Assembly: GCA_016927015.1 (NCBI GenBank)
Contig: JAFGNM010000104.1
Coordinates: 1 to 48,371, forward strand
DNA: 48,371 nucleotides
Origin: Candidatus Bathyarchaeota archaeon
GTDB lineage: Archaea > Thermoproteota > Bathyarchaeia > Bathyarchaeales > Bathycorpusculaceae
Direction of reading: 5' to 3'
Shown: piece after piece, positions 25,304 through 34,325 of the stretch
Position numbering within the stretch: position 1 is the stretch's first letter
Layout: each line of letters opens with the position of its first letter
Translations under genes and position numbers: made by a program
The notes under the pieces: generated by a model
Database searches by the model: none
Told to the model about the DNA's origin: nothing
The model's input: the letters and a program-made list of their open reading frames with translations, nothing else

Positions 25304-25735
25304 TTAGTAGCTCTTCTCTATGGCAAAGTTGCCCCGGTCCCGCTTAAGGATTCGGAGCTTATCGGGGAGCTTGTCTTTTTCCCATTCTTCCCAGTTGACT
25401 TCTTTGAACAGCCACTTTTTGCCGAGGTGCGCCGCGATTATTGCATGCTTGTTCACTTTGTCTCCAGGTATGAGCTCGTTGAGGAACCTGAAGAGCTTGT
25501 CAACTTGTGGCTTGGGGAAATACGCGTAGTAGCTAGCGTTCTTCACTTCAAAGGCGTAAGTGTGCTCGCCTTTGCGTGCCATAAGATCGGGCAGTGGGCT
25601 TAAGCTTGGGTTGCTGACGGGGATCCGCACGGCGTTGTACCCGTTTTTCTGCAGGAGCTTCACAAGCACTGTCTCGCTGTAGAAGCCTCTTTTGCGCCAT
25701 CGGCGAAGTTTGATTCTGTCCGCGTCATTTACCAC
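25304..25735 (-). CDS. hjc: Archaeal Holliday junction resolvase
   Basis: The protein has 143 residues, the usual size for Hjc. The pattern is RGFYSETVLVKLLQKNGY (Glu21 as first metal ligand), then RIPVSNPSLSPLPDLMA (PD), and AFEVKNA (E-x-K). Hjc cuts four-way junctions in recombination and fork repair. It lies 65 bases beyond the ABC ATPase on the same strand; the link is probably only positional. A GATGC repeat copy (25814-25838) lies 79 bases upstream. Confidence 0.9.
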   Translation of the reverse strand: MVNDADRIKLRRWRKRGFYSETVLVKLLQKNGYNAVRIPVSNPSLSPLPDLMARKGEHTYAFEVKNASYYAYFPKPQVDKLFRFLNELIPGDKVNKHAIIAAHLGKKWLFKEVNWEEWEKDKLPDKLRILKRDRGNFAIEKSY

Positions 25736-25813
25736 ATTTTTCCCTCAGCAGTTGTCCTACTTAAGATGGTGGTATTAAATAAAAAATTCTTCTGTTTGCG
25801 CTAAAAAATGGCA

Positions 25814-25838
25814 GTGTTGTTGATGCCTTTGTATAAGG
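25814..25838 (+). repeat. GATGC repeat, copy f (divergent)
   Basis: GTTGTTGATGCCTTTGTATAAGG is the most divergent copy. It lies 79 bases upstream of hjc, on the opposite strand to that gene, and forms an inverted pair with copy c about 250 bases to its right. Confidence 0.5.
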
Positions 25839-26089
25839 GTTCTGCTCGGCTACGCACGTGGCGCATGCTGGTGACGTAATAAATCACACGTAATACATGC
25901 CCAACTAAAGCCACGCGTAAAGAAAAATAACATGTAAACAAATTAAAAATATACGCGGTTTAGCCTACACTAACAGTCGCAAAAGTACATTCTCACGCAA
26001 AAAGACCAAAAAAACGCCTTATTTCTGAACCAGTTGCTGCACAAAATCTGAGGCTGGTGACACGAAAGACCTCGCAACAGTGCCGTTGC

Positions 26090-26115
26090 GTATACGGAAG
26101 CATCAACAAAACACA
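26090..26115 (-). repeat. GATGC repeat, copy c
   Basis: Reverse-complemented, these 26 bases match copies a and b without a mismatch (TTGATGCTTCCGTATAC core, TGTGTTTTG before it). No gene start lies 80-120 bases away on its own strand. Confidence 0.65.
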
Positions 26116-26702
26116 CTTTCTAAACGCTTACAGCGATTGCACCCGTTCAAAACTTCTACATCTTAGCCACTACACATCGCAACCCCGCCGCTGCGCCACA
26201 ACCCGATGCAGACTGCAAAAATGGAGTGCACACAAAAAGTTTCCACGCCAAAGTGTGCAGAGCCTGCAGAAAAGGCAAAACGCTCGAAGCAGCTTCGAAG
26301 AGAAGCCTCCGCGGCTTCACATGGAGATTTTCAACGGTCTTTATATGAGGTCCCGATTATCTCCATGGGTAAGCCTCAAAGCAGAAGCGAAAACGCTCAA
26401 AATGGGGCTTTTTAGTTGTTTAGGGCTTATTTGCGGCTTGTTGGTTTTTGCTCAGGCAGTAAAAAACTAGGCGGTTTTGGGGTGTACGTAGGTTCGGTTG
26501 TGTACAATGCATCTGATTAGCGTTTGGTGTAGAATAGGCTGTGAAACGGGTTTATTTTAGGAAATAAGCTAAACGGAAAGCCGTAAATTGACGGGGCTGT
26601 GGAGGGGTAATTATGTAGTTTTTTTGAATATTGTTGATTTTGAAATAAGCCCTTTAATTGATTTAGAAGGAAAGAGTACTGGAACATGATGGAGGAGAAG
26701 GC

Positions 26703-28937
26703 GTGTCTTTTGATCATTTTGGAGAAGGCGTAGAAACTCTGACGCGAACTGTACAGGGGCGAACTGTAAAAGTACAGTGGAACTGGGGAAAATTTAGCAC
26801 AACTGAAGGCTTCCCAGTGGATGAAAATATGATAAACTGGGTCATAGGTCAAGAGCAGGCTCTGAGCGAGGGCTTCCTGTGCCTGAACGAGTGGGTTCAC
26901 AAGCTCAAGCATTTAGAGGAGACACAGTGGTACGCGAGTTGGAGCAACGCTGATGAGGCAAAGCCGGCAGCAAAAACTGTAATCAGCCCAGGACCTTATC
27001 TGCTGCTTTTAGGCGACCCTGGAACAGGTAAGTCGCTCCTTGGACGAGCATTATCCGAAAAACTAACTCAGGTTTACAAAGAGAACGGCATAAAGCTCTT
27101 TGATGTCTTAGCTTGGAAAAACGCTGTTTTGCCCAGTCAGCCGCGTGTATCTATCCACACGGTTGGAGAAGGAAAAAAGGTTCTGCAAAAAGAGCAGCGC
27201 AAAGAGCTTAAACGCAAGTTCACAACCAAAATCGGCCTCAAAGCAATCCAAGCCCTTATGCTCACGTTAGGCGTGTTCCTTTTGGCATTAGGCTTATACT
27301 TCATGGTTAACGCATGGCAAACATGGACTGCTGGTGGCGTATCTATAGGCGGCACGTCTTGGCAAGAACTATATAGCAATAACTTTTCAGCTTACTTTGT
27401 TGACAAATTCATAAATCTTGTGCCCCTGACATTTATCCCTGGAGGAAGCTTGATTTTCTTCAGCGTCTTCATCTGGTGGTTCTCACGCATGGGCGGATTA
27501 ACCAATCTACGCGGCGTCGGAGGCGCCCAGCAATCCGATGTTCCAAAACTGATAGTGGACAACGTTTCGGGAAATGCTCCCTTCGTTGACGCAACAGGAC
27601 ACAGGAGCGCTCAACTCTTCGGGTCAGTAGCTTGGGATCCGTTTCAAACTGGCGGGTTAGGCACACCCGAGCACCAACGCGTTACCGCAGGCGATGTGCA
27701 CGTGGCATCTTTAGGAATACTTTACATTGACGAGATTAAGAACTTAGATCCGGAAGACGCGGTTACACTGTTAACGGTTCTGGAAGATGGGCAACTGCCT
27801 ATAACTTTGCGAAGCAGGTGGCACGGCGGAGGCACCTCAGCTATGGCCGTGTCAACTGAGCCTGTGCCCGCTATAACTTTTCTTGTGGGTGCCGGAAACT
27901 TTGACAGCATAGGCCAAGTTCACCCTGCACTTATGGACCGCATTTACGGCTACGGCAAAGTCGTGCGCATGAATAATGATATGCCCAACACGCTGGAAAA
28001 CAGGCGCAAATACGTTCAGTTCATAGCGCAGGAAGTTAAACGCTTCAACCTCATGCCGTTCCGCAGAGACGCATGCATGGAAATAGTTGAAGAAGGGCGA
28101 CGGCGAAGCAACAAGCGTGATGCCCTTTCAACGCGGTTTAGACCCTTGATTTCCATAATTAAGACTTCTGCAATCTTGGCTATGAACGAGAAATGCCAAG
28201 CAGTTGAACGCCGTCACGTTCTAGAAGCTTTAAATGAGCACTGCAAGACCATTCAAAAACAGCTGCTGGAGCATGAGATGCATGAACGAGGAAAACTTTT
28301 AGAAATAAAACCTGAGGGCGTGACGCTTGGGCAGATTCACGGTTTGGCTGTGGTCCATGACCCGTACAGTGGCGAAATGACTGGCAACGTTCTCGGCGTG
28401 AAAGCCCAGCTTGTTAAGAAAACTGAGATTCCCCGAGACCATCCGCTTAAGGGATACTACAAAGTTACCGGTGTCGCTAAGGGTCAAAGCTTCATTTCAG
28501 ACAGCATCGCCAAAGTTAGAAGCGTTATCCTTCAAAAGTACGGTGTAGACATAGCTCAAGACTACTTAACGCATATAGATTTTGCGCAGTCTTACGGAGT
28601 TGACGGTCCGTCTGCAGGCGTAACCATGGCGATACTTTTGTGCTCGCTTATTGAAGGCAAACCTATACGACAAGATGTGGCAGTAACAGGCGAAATAAAC
28701 CTCGGCGTCAACGGCGCTATCCAGATAACCGCGGTAGGTGGGATCCATGAAAAAATCAAGGCTGCCGAAGCTTGGGGTTTCAAGAAAGTGGTTATCCCGC
28801 AAAAGAATTACCTTCATTCAATTGACGCTAGAGACTACACGATTGATGTTGTGCCCGCGGCCACGTTGGACGACTACCTGAAAGAATGCCTAGTGGAGCA
28901 GCAATTTCTCAAAGTGCCAGTTCGCAAATACAAATAA
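26703..28937 (+). CDS. lonB: Membrane-bound archaeal Lon protease (LonB)
   Basis: The protein has 744 residues from GTG 26703, behind GGAGGAG. Walker A (GDPGTGKS) lies near residue 105. Two membrane helices follow (about 180-200 and 240-262), the normal LonB insert between Walker A and B. Walker B is ILYIDEIKNLD near 345. The protease domain has the Ser-Lys dyad S637 (DGPSAGV) and K684 (HEKIKAAE); the loop between them is four residues longer than in E. coli Lon. It degrades misfolded proteins at the membrane and is the main AAA+ protease of most archaea besides the proteasome. The gene appears complete and is transcribed alone. Confidence 0.96.
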   Translation: MSFDHFGEGVETLTRTVQGRTVKVQWNWGKFSTTEGFPVDENMINWVIGQEQALSEGFLCLNEWVHKLKHLEETQWYASWSNADEAKPAAKTVISPGPYLLLLGDPGTGKSLLGRALSEKLTQVYKENGIKLFDVLAWKNAVLPSQPRVSIHTVGEGKKVLQKEQRKELKRKFTTKIGLKAIQALMLTLGVFLLALGLYFMVNAWQTWTAGGVSIGGTSWQELYSNNFSAYFVDKFINLVPLTFIPGGSLIFFSVFIWWFSRMGGLTNLRGVGGAQQSDVPKLIVDNVSGNAPFVDATGHRSAQLFGSVAWDPFQTGGLGTPEHQRVTAGDVHVASLGILYIDEIKNLDPEDAVTLLTVLEDGQLPITLRSRWHGGGTSAMAVSTEPVPAITFLVGAGNFDSIGQVHPALMDRIYGYGKVVRMNNDMPNTLENRRKYVQFIAQEVKRFNLMPFRRDACMEIVEEGRRRSNKRDALSTRFRPLISIIKTSAILAMNEKCQAVERRHVLEALNEHCKTIQKQLLEHEMHERGKLLEIKPEGVTLGQIHGLAVVHDPYSGEMTGNVLGVKAQLVKKTEIPRDHPLKGYYKVTGVAKGQSFISDSIAKVRSVILQKYGVDIAQDYLTHIDFAQSYGVDGPSAGVTMAILLCSLIEGKPIRQDVAVTGEINLGVNGAIQITAVGGIHEKIKAAEAWGFKKVVIPQKNYLHSIDARDYTIDVVPAATLDDYLKECLVEQQFLKVPVRKYK

Positions 28938-29286
28938 CATCCCTAAACCCTTTCTAAAACGCCCTTTTTCAGGCTTATTTCGCGTCAGACTGCCTTTTGC
29001 CGCATCGTGAGTAGGCTAAACCGTTTGAAATTCTGCGAATAGCTCATTGCAAAATTGTTGTTCAGTAGGTTTAGTTGTGTCAATATTACCTTGGGCATTG
29101 TTCGTCACCAGCGTTCACTACGCCACGCCACTCAGGCACTCGTATACAAAAGCATAGACCAAACACATAAAATTAACTGCATTTAATGCCGCGGCTGTTA
29201 AGGAAGGGTGACAGTTTTTGGTGGAAACATTTTTGAACCGTAAACACGAATAGTCAAATGCTGGGATTGATATATCAAGCTTCAAA
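28938..29286. other. Interval without a gene; holds GATGC repeat copy e
   Basis: The 349 bases hold no gene that I can support. A T-run (CCCTTTTTC, near 28972) is a possible stop for lonB. Copy e of the GATGC repeat is at 29141-29168. A TATA-like GATATATC lies at about 29269-29276, close to the next start codon. Confidence 0.4.
29141..29168 (-). repeat. GATGC repeat, copy e
   Basis: Reverse-complemented it reads ATGTGTTTGG, TCTATGCTTTTGTATACG, with the same spacing as the other copies. It ends 119 bases before the YjbQ-like start, but in the opposite orientation to that gene. Confidence 0.6.
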
Positions 29287-29688
29287 GTGATCAATAAAAG
29301 TTTCAGTTTTTCCACGAAAGGCGAAATAGACTTCGTGGACTTGACAGACCATGTTCAAGAGGTAGTGTCAGAATCCGCCATCAAAAACGGTATGGTGCAC
29401 GTTTTCGCACCTCACGCCACAGGCATACTTATCCTGACAGAAAACGACTATGCTTTGCTTAACGACATCAAAGCGCTCCTAGAAGAAATAATTCCAAAGC
29501 GAATAGCCTATCAGCACCCGTCCAACGCTCACTCACACCTGCGTTCTATGCTGCTACCGCCTGACAAGACCCTGCCCGTGATTGACGGACGCGTTGAGTT
29601 CGGAACGTGGCAATCTTTGCTTTTTGTAGAAACAGATGTCTACCCTCGCCAACGAACCCTGATAATTCAGGTTATCGGCGAGCAATAA
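29287..29688 (+). CDS. YjbQ/UPF0047 family protein
   Basis: The protein has 133 residues, the full family length. The conserved pieces are FAPHATGILILTEND, NAHSHLRSML and GTWQSLLFVETD, whose His residues form a metal or phosphate site in family structures. Members have been reported to show a weak thiamine-phosphate synthase activity, but the physiological role is unclear. The start is GTG 29287, with GATATATC just before it and no clear ribosome site, so the transcript may be leaderless. It stands alone. Confidence 0.9.
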   Translation: MINKSFSFSTKGEIDFVDLTDHVQEVVSESAIKNGMVHVFAPHATGILILTENDYALLNDIKALLEEIIPKRIAYQHPSNAHSHLRSMLLPPDKTLPVIDGRVEFGTWQSLLFVETDVYPRQRTLIIQVIGEQ

Positions 29689-30152
29689 CTCTCCATCGTT
29701 CGAGACAACGTGCCTCAACGGCACAGCATTTTTTGTAGGTGCATACGGCAAAAGTTGGTGCTTCGCATTTCGTATTCGACAAAGCACGACCCGCTACATG
29801 AGAATTTAACTTTTAACCTTTAATTTCCCAATTAAGCATTGGCTTTTTTAACTGTTTATTTTAAAATATTACCATTCGAAGCTTTTTCGTAGCGCCTGAG
29901 AAACATACGCAGGTTAAGCTTTTCATAGAGAGACTTTTTTTAAGCGTATAAATGGATGCGTAACCTGTTAAATGCCGGCTTTTTGCAGGATTTCTCCATG
30001 AAATCAGCTTTAACACATCCGTTTTTCAGTAAATTTTCCGCCTTACGCTTGATGTATTTATAAGCTTCGTTAGAGTTCGGAGTGCCTACGGCTTTGAGCA
30101 ACTAGCCATTACCAAAAGTGGTGTAGAATCAGCTCAAAAGTGCTGGCTAGCG
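29689..30152. other. Interval with an unproven 53-codon frame
   Basis: On the minus strand a TTG at 30101 opens a 53-codon frame to TAA at 29940. Its sequence NEAYKYIKRKAEN resembles DEAYKYVKIKPCK read at 21367, and SCKK occurs at the same distance in both, but the 21.4 kb copy has no start codon. The frame has no ribosome site. Inverted words GAGC...GCTC and CTAGCC...GGCTAG lie at 30096-30148. A TATA-like CGTATAAATGG is at 29945. No function is assigned. Confidence 0.3.
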
Positions 30153-30878
30153 TCAGCCTCGTTCAGTACGGATCTTTTTGTAGGGGCCTCGAGGTCTCAT
30201 CCGGGCTTTTTTCTTCGTTTCAAACTTCGATAACGGTTTCTCTCCTAAGCGTTCAGCATCAGGGTCCCCGTGTGGTGGAAGCCCAAGAGGGTCTAGAACA
30301 TCTGCCAAAGTGGCTTGTTCAGCGCCACTTTCAACCATCTCATTAATGGCTTTCGCAGCATCGCTTGGTTCTGCGTTGATACCTGCGATGGCATCCGAAA
30401 GCAGCACAACCTCGAAGCCGAGTTTGCGCGCATCAAGAACCGTGTGCTTCACACAGTAATCAGTTGCTAAACCACCCACAAAAACTCTCGCCGCACTCTG
30501 CATTCGCAACAGGGTTGCCAGCTCGGTGCCGTCAAAACCTGAATAAGCATCTTTAAGCGGGTCCATGGCTTTTGACACTATTGTTGCGCTGTTTGGAAGT
30601 TTCAGGTCTGGATGAAAATCGGCGCCTTCGGTGTTTTGGACGCAGTGAGGCGACCATCTACCTCCTCGGGTTTTGAAGGATACGTGATTTGGCGGATGCC
30701 AGTCTCTCGTAGCAAAGACGCCTGCGTTCGCCTTCCCGAAGAGTATTATGTAGTCGTTAAGAACTGGAATCACTTGGTCGCCTTCAGGAACGGGCAAAGC
30801 GCCGCCGTGACAGAAATCGTTTTGCACATCCACAATTATAAGCGCGTCCGTTTTGCCTACGCTAAAGTCTTTTTTCAA
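30153..30878 (-). CDS. pncA: Nicotinamidase (isochorismatase-like hydrolase)
   Basis: The protein has 241 residues from TTG 30878, behind AGGAGAG. The catalytic triad is visible: Asp in VDVQNDF, Lys in VSKAMDP, and Cys in ATDYCVKHT. The metal-binding DWHP-x-NH motif (RDWHPPNH) marks nicotinamidase rather than other isochorismatase-like enzymes. It converts nicotinamide to nicotinate for NAD salvage. The last 30 residues form a basic tail (KKKARMRPRGPYKK) beyond the normal end; its purpose is unknown. The nnr repair gene for NAD(P)H lies 0.6 kb away on the other strand. Confidence 0.93.
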   Translation of the reverse strand: MKKDFSVGKTDALIIVDVQNDFCHGGALPVPEGDQVIPVLNDYIILFGKANAGVFATRDWHPPNHVSFKTRGGRWSPHCVQNTEGADFHPDLKLPNSATIVSKAMDPLKDAYSGFDGTELATLLRMQSAARVFVGGLATDYCVKHTVLDARKLGFEVVLLSDAIAGINAEPSDAAKAINEMVESGAEQATLADVLDPLGLPPHGDPDAERLGEKPLSKFETKKKARMRPRGPYKKIRTERG

Positions 30879-31030
30879 ACAAAACTCTCCTAAACAATTT
30901 AGCCGAGTTGATTGGAACTCTATTGAAATATGGTTGGAGTAAAGGATAAATGTTTTCCAAAATGCAACGCTAGCGCGGTCGCATGGAAAAGTAATTAAGT
31001 CGTTGTTTGGATAAGGTGTCAGGTGAAATC

Positions 31031-31297
31031 ATGGCTGTTTTAGCTTATGTATTGTTCAAGGTTAGTTCAGGATCTGAAAGAGAAGTGTGCCAAAAACTCA
31101 TCGGGTTTGACGAGGTTTTGCATGCGGACATTATCTTCGGCGAGTACGATGTGGTTGCAAAAGTCGAGATGCCAGAGCTCAGCAAGCTGGAGGAGTTCGT
31201 GTCGCTTAAAGTTCGGAACGTGCCAAATGTGCTGGTAACGTCTAAGATGATTGTATCCCGAGAATACAAAGGAAAAAGCCAGCGCCCAAAAACATAG
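31031..31297 (+). CDS. Stand-alone Lrp/AsnC effector-binding (RAM) domain
   Basis: The protein has 88 residues from ATG 31031, with an AGGTGA site. It is a single RAM domain: VLFKVSSGSEREVCQKL, HADIIFGEYDVVAKVE and the SKMIVSREYKG end. There is no DNA-binding helix-turn-helix, so it may bind amino acids and modulate an Lrp-type regulator encoded elsewhere, or act as a sensor. Such stand-alone RAM proteins are common in archaea. It is 192 bases before nnr on the same strand, with GATGC repeat copy b between them. Confidence 0.9.
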   Translation: MAVLAYVLFKVSSGSEREVCQKLIGFDEVLHADIIFGEYDVVAKVEMPELSKLEEFVSLKVRNVPNVLVTSKMIVSREYKGKSQRPKT

Positions 31298-31354
31298 TTG
31301 CCCTCACCGCTAATGCTTGAGCGGGAAGAGGCTGCACGTAAAGTGAAAATTAAC

Positions 31355-31382
31355 TGTGTTTTGTTGATGCTTCCGTATACAG
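31355..31382 (+). repeat. GATGC repeat, copy b
   Basis: These 28 bases are identical to 21854-21881 (copy a), the best-preserved pair in the window. It ends 107 bases before the nnr start. Confidence 0.7.
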
Positions 31383-31488
31383 CTCCTTGGATTACAGCAA
31401 AAATCCGCTGTTGCAGCCGGTAAACGCCATCTGACCCAAGGATAGGCTTATCTTTTATACAGCAACATTAACTATTCAGGGCTGAAAC

Positions 31489-33036
31489 ATGCAAGCTAAA
31501 AAGAAAAACGCTGAGGCTATCACAAGCAGGGAAATGCGCGCCTTAGAAGTTAACGCCGAGTACTTGGGCATTTCTTTGCTTCAATTGATGGAAAACGCTG
31601 GACGCAACGTGGCTGCAGAAATCACTTCGCGGTGCCCCAGAGAACAAAAAGTTGCGATTTTCTGCGGTTTAGGCGGAAACGGCGGCGACGGATTCGTAGC
31701 TGCTCGGCACCTGTTATCGCAGGGCTTCAAAGTGGCTGTGGTTCTCGCTGGAAAAGGCAGGGACATTCGTCACGAAGCAGCATTACAGAACTGGTGCGCC
31801 CTTCAACCGCTGCGTGAAAGCATTCCGATTCAGGAAGTAACCGACAGCTCCGCCATACCCGCGGTGGACGCTGAAGTAGTTGTTGACGCGTTGCTTGGGA
31901 CAGGTACAAAAGGGAAACTCAAGCCGCCCATAACGCAAATTGTCGAGTACATTAACGCGTTGGATGCTTTCAAAATTGCCGTTGACGTGCCGACTGGGAT
32001 AGATTCGGACACTGGAGACGTGCTAGGCAACGCTGTAAAAGCGAACGTTACGGTAACGTTTCACAAATCAAAGACTGGGCTGCGTGCCGCCAAGAAGTAC
32101 GTGGGCGAGGTGGTCGTGAGGGACATCGGGTTGCCTGACGAAATGTCGAAGCTTGCGGGTCCCGGAGATGTTCTTATGGCAAAGAAACCACGAACTGCCG
32201 GCGCGCATAAAGGCGATTTTGGCCGTTTACTGGTTATTGGCGGCAGCGAAGTTTTCTCAGGCGCACCAGCCTTGGTGTCGTTGGCTGCCCTGCGCTCCGG
32301 CGTTGACATCGTTTATCTTGCGGCGCCCTCAAAAACTGCGTACGCCGTGTCCTCAATGTCTCCTGATTTGATAACACTGAAGCTTAAAGGTGACTATCTG
32401 AGCGCCGGTAACGTTACAGCGTTGCAGCCGTACTTGGAATCTGTTGACGCCGTCGTCATGGGTCCTGGTTTGGGTGTGCACGCTGAAACCCGTGAATTCG
32501 TCAAGGCGTGCGTGACAGCCGTTGAAAGCGCGGGCAAACCGCTGTTGCTGGACGCTGACGGGTTGAAAGCCTTCGCCGAATTTAAACGCGCATTACGAGT
32601 GCCGCTTGTTTTGACGCCGCACGCTGGCGAATATGCCATACTTGCAGGCCGAAAATTGCCTGAAAGCCTCGCAGAGCGTATCGCTGAAGTGCAGGAGACC
32701 GCAGCGGAGCTTAAAGCCGTGATCGTGTTGAAGGGGCAAGTGGACGTGGTTTGCGATGCGAAACGGGTTAAGCTGAACTTTACGGGTAATCAGGGCATGA
32801 CTGTTGGCGGCACTGGCGATGTTCTTTCAGGAGTCGTTGGCGCTTTGTTGGCGCAGAAAGCTGATCCGTTTGAGGCTGCTGTTGCAGGCGCTTTTGTTAA
32901 TGGCGCGGCAGGAGACTTTGTTGCAGCCGACATTGGCTATCACTTGGTAGCCACTGACCTTCTTGAGTGGATTCCCAGGGTTTTTGATGACCCGATGAGT
33001 CATTTGAAGGTGCGAAAGACAGATGGAAACTCTTAG
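31489..33036 (+). CDS. nnr: Bifunctional NAD(P)H-hydrate repair enzyme (epimerase + dehydratase)
   Basis: The protein has 515 residues. The N-terminal epimerase (1-215) has LMENAGR and GLGGNGGDGFVAARHL. The C-terminal ADP-dependent dehydratase (about 225-510) has GDFGRLLVIGGS, DADGLKAF, LTPHAGEY and GGTGDVLSGVVGALL. The protein repairs hydrated NADH and NADPH. The fused form is the normal arrangement in bacteria and archaea. The ATG overlaps no neighbour upstream; the gene ends 14 bases inside tsr3, so translation of both may be coupled. Confidence 0.96.
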   Translation: MQAKKKNAEAITSREMRALEVNAEYLGISLLQLMENAGRNVAAEITSRCPREQKVAIFCGLGGNGGDGFVAARHLLSQGFKVAVVLAGKGRDIRHEAALQNWCALQPLRESIPIQEVTDSSAIPAVDAEVVVDALLGTGTKGKLKPPITQIVEYINALDAFKIAVDVPTGIDSDTGDVLGNAVKANVTVTFHKSKTGLRAAKKYVGEVVVRDIGLPDEMSKLAGPGDVLMAKKPRTAGAHKGDFGRLLVIGGSEVFSGAPALVSLAALRSGVDIVYLAAPSKTAYAVSSMSPDLITLKLKGDYLSAGNVTALQPYLESVDAVVMGPGLGVHAETREFVKACVTAVESAGKPLLLDADGLKAFAEFKRALRVPLVLTPHAGEYAILAGRKLPESLAERIAEVQETAAELKAVIVLKGQVDVVCDAKRVKLNFTGNQGMTVGGTGDVLSGVVGALLAQKADPFEAAVAGAFVNGAAGDFVAADIGYHLVATDLLEWIPRVFDDPMSHLKVRKTDGNS

Positions 33037-33550
33037 ATTAACCATTTATCACGCGAACCAATGTGACCCGAAACGTTGCACGGGCTTGAAGCTTAAGCGG
33101 CACGGTTTGGCGAGAGTAGTGAATAAAGTGAGGTTTTTGCCGAGGCGTGCTGTGGTTCTTAATCCGTTCTCGGAAATCGCGTTTTCTCCTGCTGACAGGA
33201 AGCGTGTTGAAGATTTTGGGTTAGCTGCATTGGATTGTAGTTGGGAGCATGCTGAGAAAGTGTTGCTGAAGCAGGTGAGGGGGACTTCGCGTTGCTTGCC
33301 CATTTTGATTGCGGGGAACCCGGTTAATTTTGGTAAGGCGACGAAGCTTACTACGGTGGAGGCTTTGGCTGGAGCGCTTTACATTGCGGGGTTTAAGCAG
33401 GAGGCGGTGAAGTTGCTTTCAATTTTTGTGTGGGGGCACACTTTTCTGGAGTTGAATAAGGCGCTGCTTGAGAATTATGCTTCTGCGCAGGATAGCACGG
33501 AAATAATAGAGATGCAGCGTGGCTTTACTCGCGGCTCAAGTGTGCCTTAG
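33023..33550 (+). CDS. tsr3: Tsr3-like rRNA aminocarboxypropyltransferase (DUF367)
   Basis: The protein has 175 residues of the Tsr3 family. The parts seen are DPKRCTGLKL, VLNPFSEIAFSPADR, LDCSWEHAEKVL and the C-terminal FVWGHTFLELNKALLENYA. Tsr3 transfers the aminocarboxypropyl group of SAM to a small-subunit rRNA pseudouridine; the archaeal modification is at the equivalent helix-31 position. The start ATG lies inside the last 14 bases of nnr. A GATGC repeat copy lies 15 bases past the stop. Confidence 0.93.
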   Translation: METLRLTIYHANQCDPKRCTGLKLKRHGLARVVNKVRFLPRRAVVLNPFSEIAFSPADRKRVEDFGLAALDCSWEHAEKVLLKQVRGTSRCLPILIAGNPVNFGKATKLTTVEALAGALYIAGFKQEAVKLLSIFVWGHTFLELNKALLENYASAQDSTEIIEMQRGFTRGSSVP

Positions 33551-33564
33551 CAGGGTTTTAGTTA

Positions 33565-33587
33565 GTTTTGGTGATGCTTTTGTATAC
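33565..33587 (+). repeat. GATGC repeat, copy d
   Basis: GTTTTGGTGATGCTTTTGTATAC, followed by GG, differs from copies a and b at a few bases. It starts 15 bases after the tsr3 stop and ends 91-106 bases before the LysE-type gene start. Confidence 0.6.
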
Positions 33588-33692
33588 GGCGTGTTGAAAC
33601 GTTTATTAGAAAAACATTGCCTAGTTGAAGCGTCAAGTTGCTAAGGTATATAAGGGGAGATTTGAGCCACGGAGTTTATCACAAACTTTTAC

Positions 33693-34310
33693 TTGTTTTT
33701 GGCTTCTGTGGTGCTGATATCTTTATCAGGCGTCCTGTTGCCGGGACCCTTGTTTGCGGTGACTATGGAGAAAGCGGCGAAACGGAAAACCGCTGGTTTG
33801 CTGATTGCTGTTGGGCACGGTGTAGTGGAGTTTCCTTTGATGTTTTTCATTTATTTTTGGCTGAGCCAATTCGTCATCCCTGACTTTGTGCCCATTGCTG
33901 TTGGAGTGGTTGGTGGCTTGCTTATGATGTATATGGGTGTTAACACTTTCAGGAACCGGCGTAAAAACGTCAAGGAATACGGGGTTCCACGTCAAGAATC
34001 CTTGCTCGCTGGAATCTGGACAACAGCCGTCAATCCCGGCTTCATACTGTGGTGGATAACGATTGGCACCGCTTTAATCATGAACGCTCAAATCTTTGGG
34101 CTATTAGGCTTTTCCGTGTTCACAGTGGTCCATTGGCTCTGCGATTTCATATGGTACACCGTCGTGGCTTTCATAATTTTCAAGTCGAGGCAGTTCTGGA
34201 ATGAAAAAGTGCACACAGCGATTTTCGTTTTCTGCTTCGCCGTTTTTGTTGGTTTCGGAGCATGGTTTTTCAGTTCAGCCTTGTGGTCGGCAATCAGCAC
34301 GTTAATTTAG
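33693..34310 (+). CDS. LysE-type amino acid exporter
   Basis: The protein has at least 205 residues with six membrane helices. The first has the family motif LSGVLLPGPLFAV, and NPGFILWWITIG lies near the middle. LysE/RhtB exporters move amino acids out of the cell. TTG 33693 is the first standard start, but it leaves helix 1 short and has no ribosome site. An ATC at 33678, 3 bases after GGAG, would restore a normal N-terminus (ITNFYLF before FLAS), so a non-standard start is possible. A frame of 81 codons in another phase covers the same DNA and is a shadow. Confidence 0.85.
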   Translation: MFLASVVLISLSGVLLPGPLFAVTMEKAAKRKTAGLLIAVGHGVVEFPLMFFIYFWLSQFVIPDFVPIAVGVVGGLLMMYMGVNTFRNRRKNVKEYGVPRQESLLAGIWTTAVNPGFILWWITIGTALIMNAQIFGLLGFSVFTVVHWLCDFIWYTVVAFIIFKSRQFWNEKVHTAIFVFCFAVFVGFGAWFFSSALWSAISTLI

Positions 34311-34325
34311 GAAGGTAGAAATGCA

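Larger units (their letters stand above)
25740..26700. other. Long interval without a confident gene
   Basis: About 960 bases separate hjc from lonB. Copies f and c of the GATGC repeat lie in inverted orientation at 25814-25838 and 26090-26115, which encloses about 300 bases as a miniature inverted-repeat element would. Frames of 69 to 137 codons cross 26057-26470 but have no ribosome site, no family match I recognise and unusual Cys/Arg-rich content. A TTTATATGA TATA-like box at 26339-26347 precedes a short frame ending in a hydrophobic helix (MGLFSCLGLICGLLVFAQAV, TAG at 26470). I rate all of these as unproven. Confidence 0.4.

Noticed and set aside
26057-26470. 137-codon plus-strand frame and overlapping 69-codon frame
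   Set aside because: There is no ribosome site, the composition is Cys/Arg/Lys-rich, the frame runs through a repeat copy, and no family is recognised. It is kept only as part of the gene-free interval.
26517-26912. 131-codon minus-strand frame before lonB
   Set aside because: It overlaps the 5' end of lonB, which is certain, and has a low-complexity aromatic sequence.
33638-33883. 81-codon plus-strand frame
   Set aside because: It is a shadow of the LysE-type gene in another phase.
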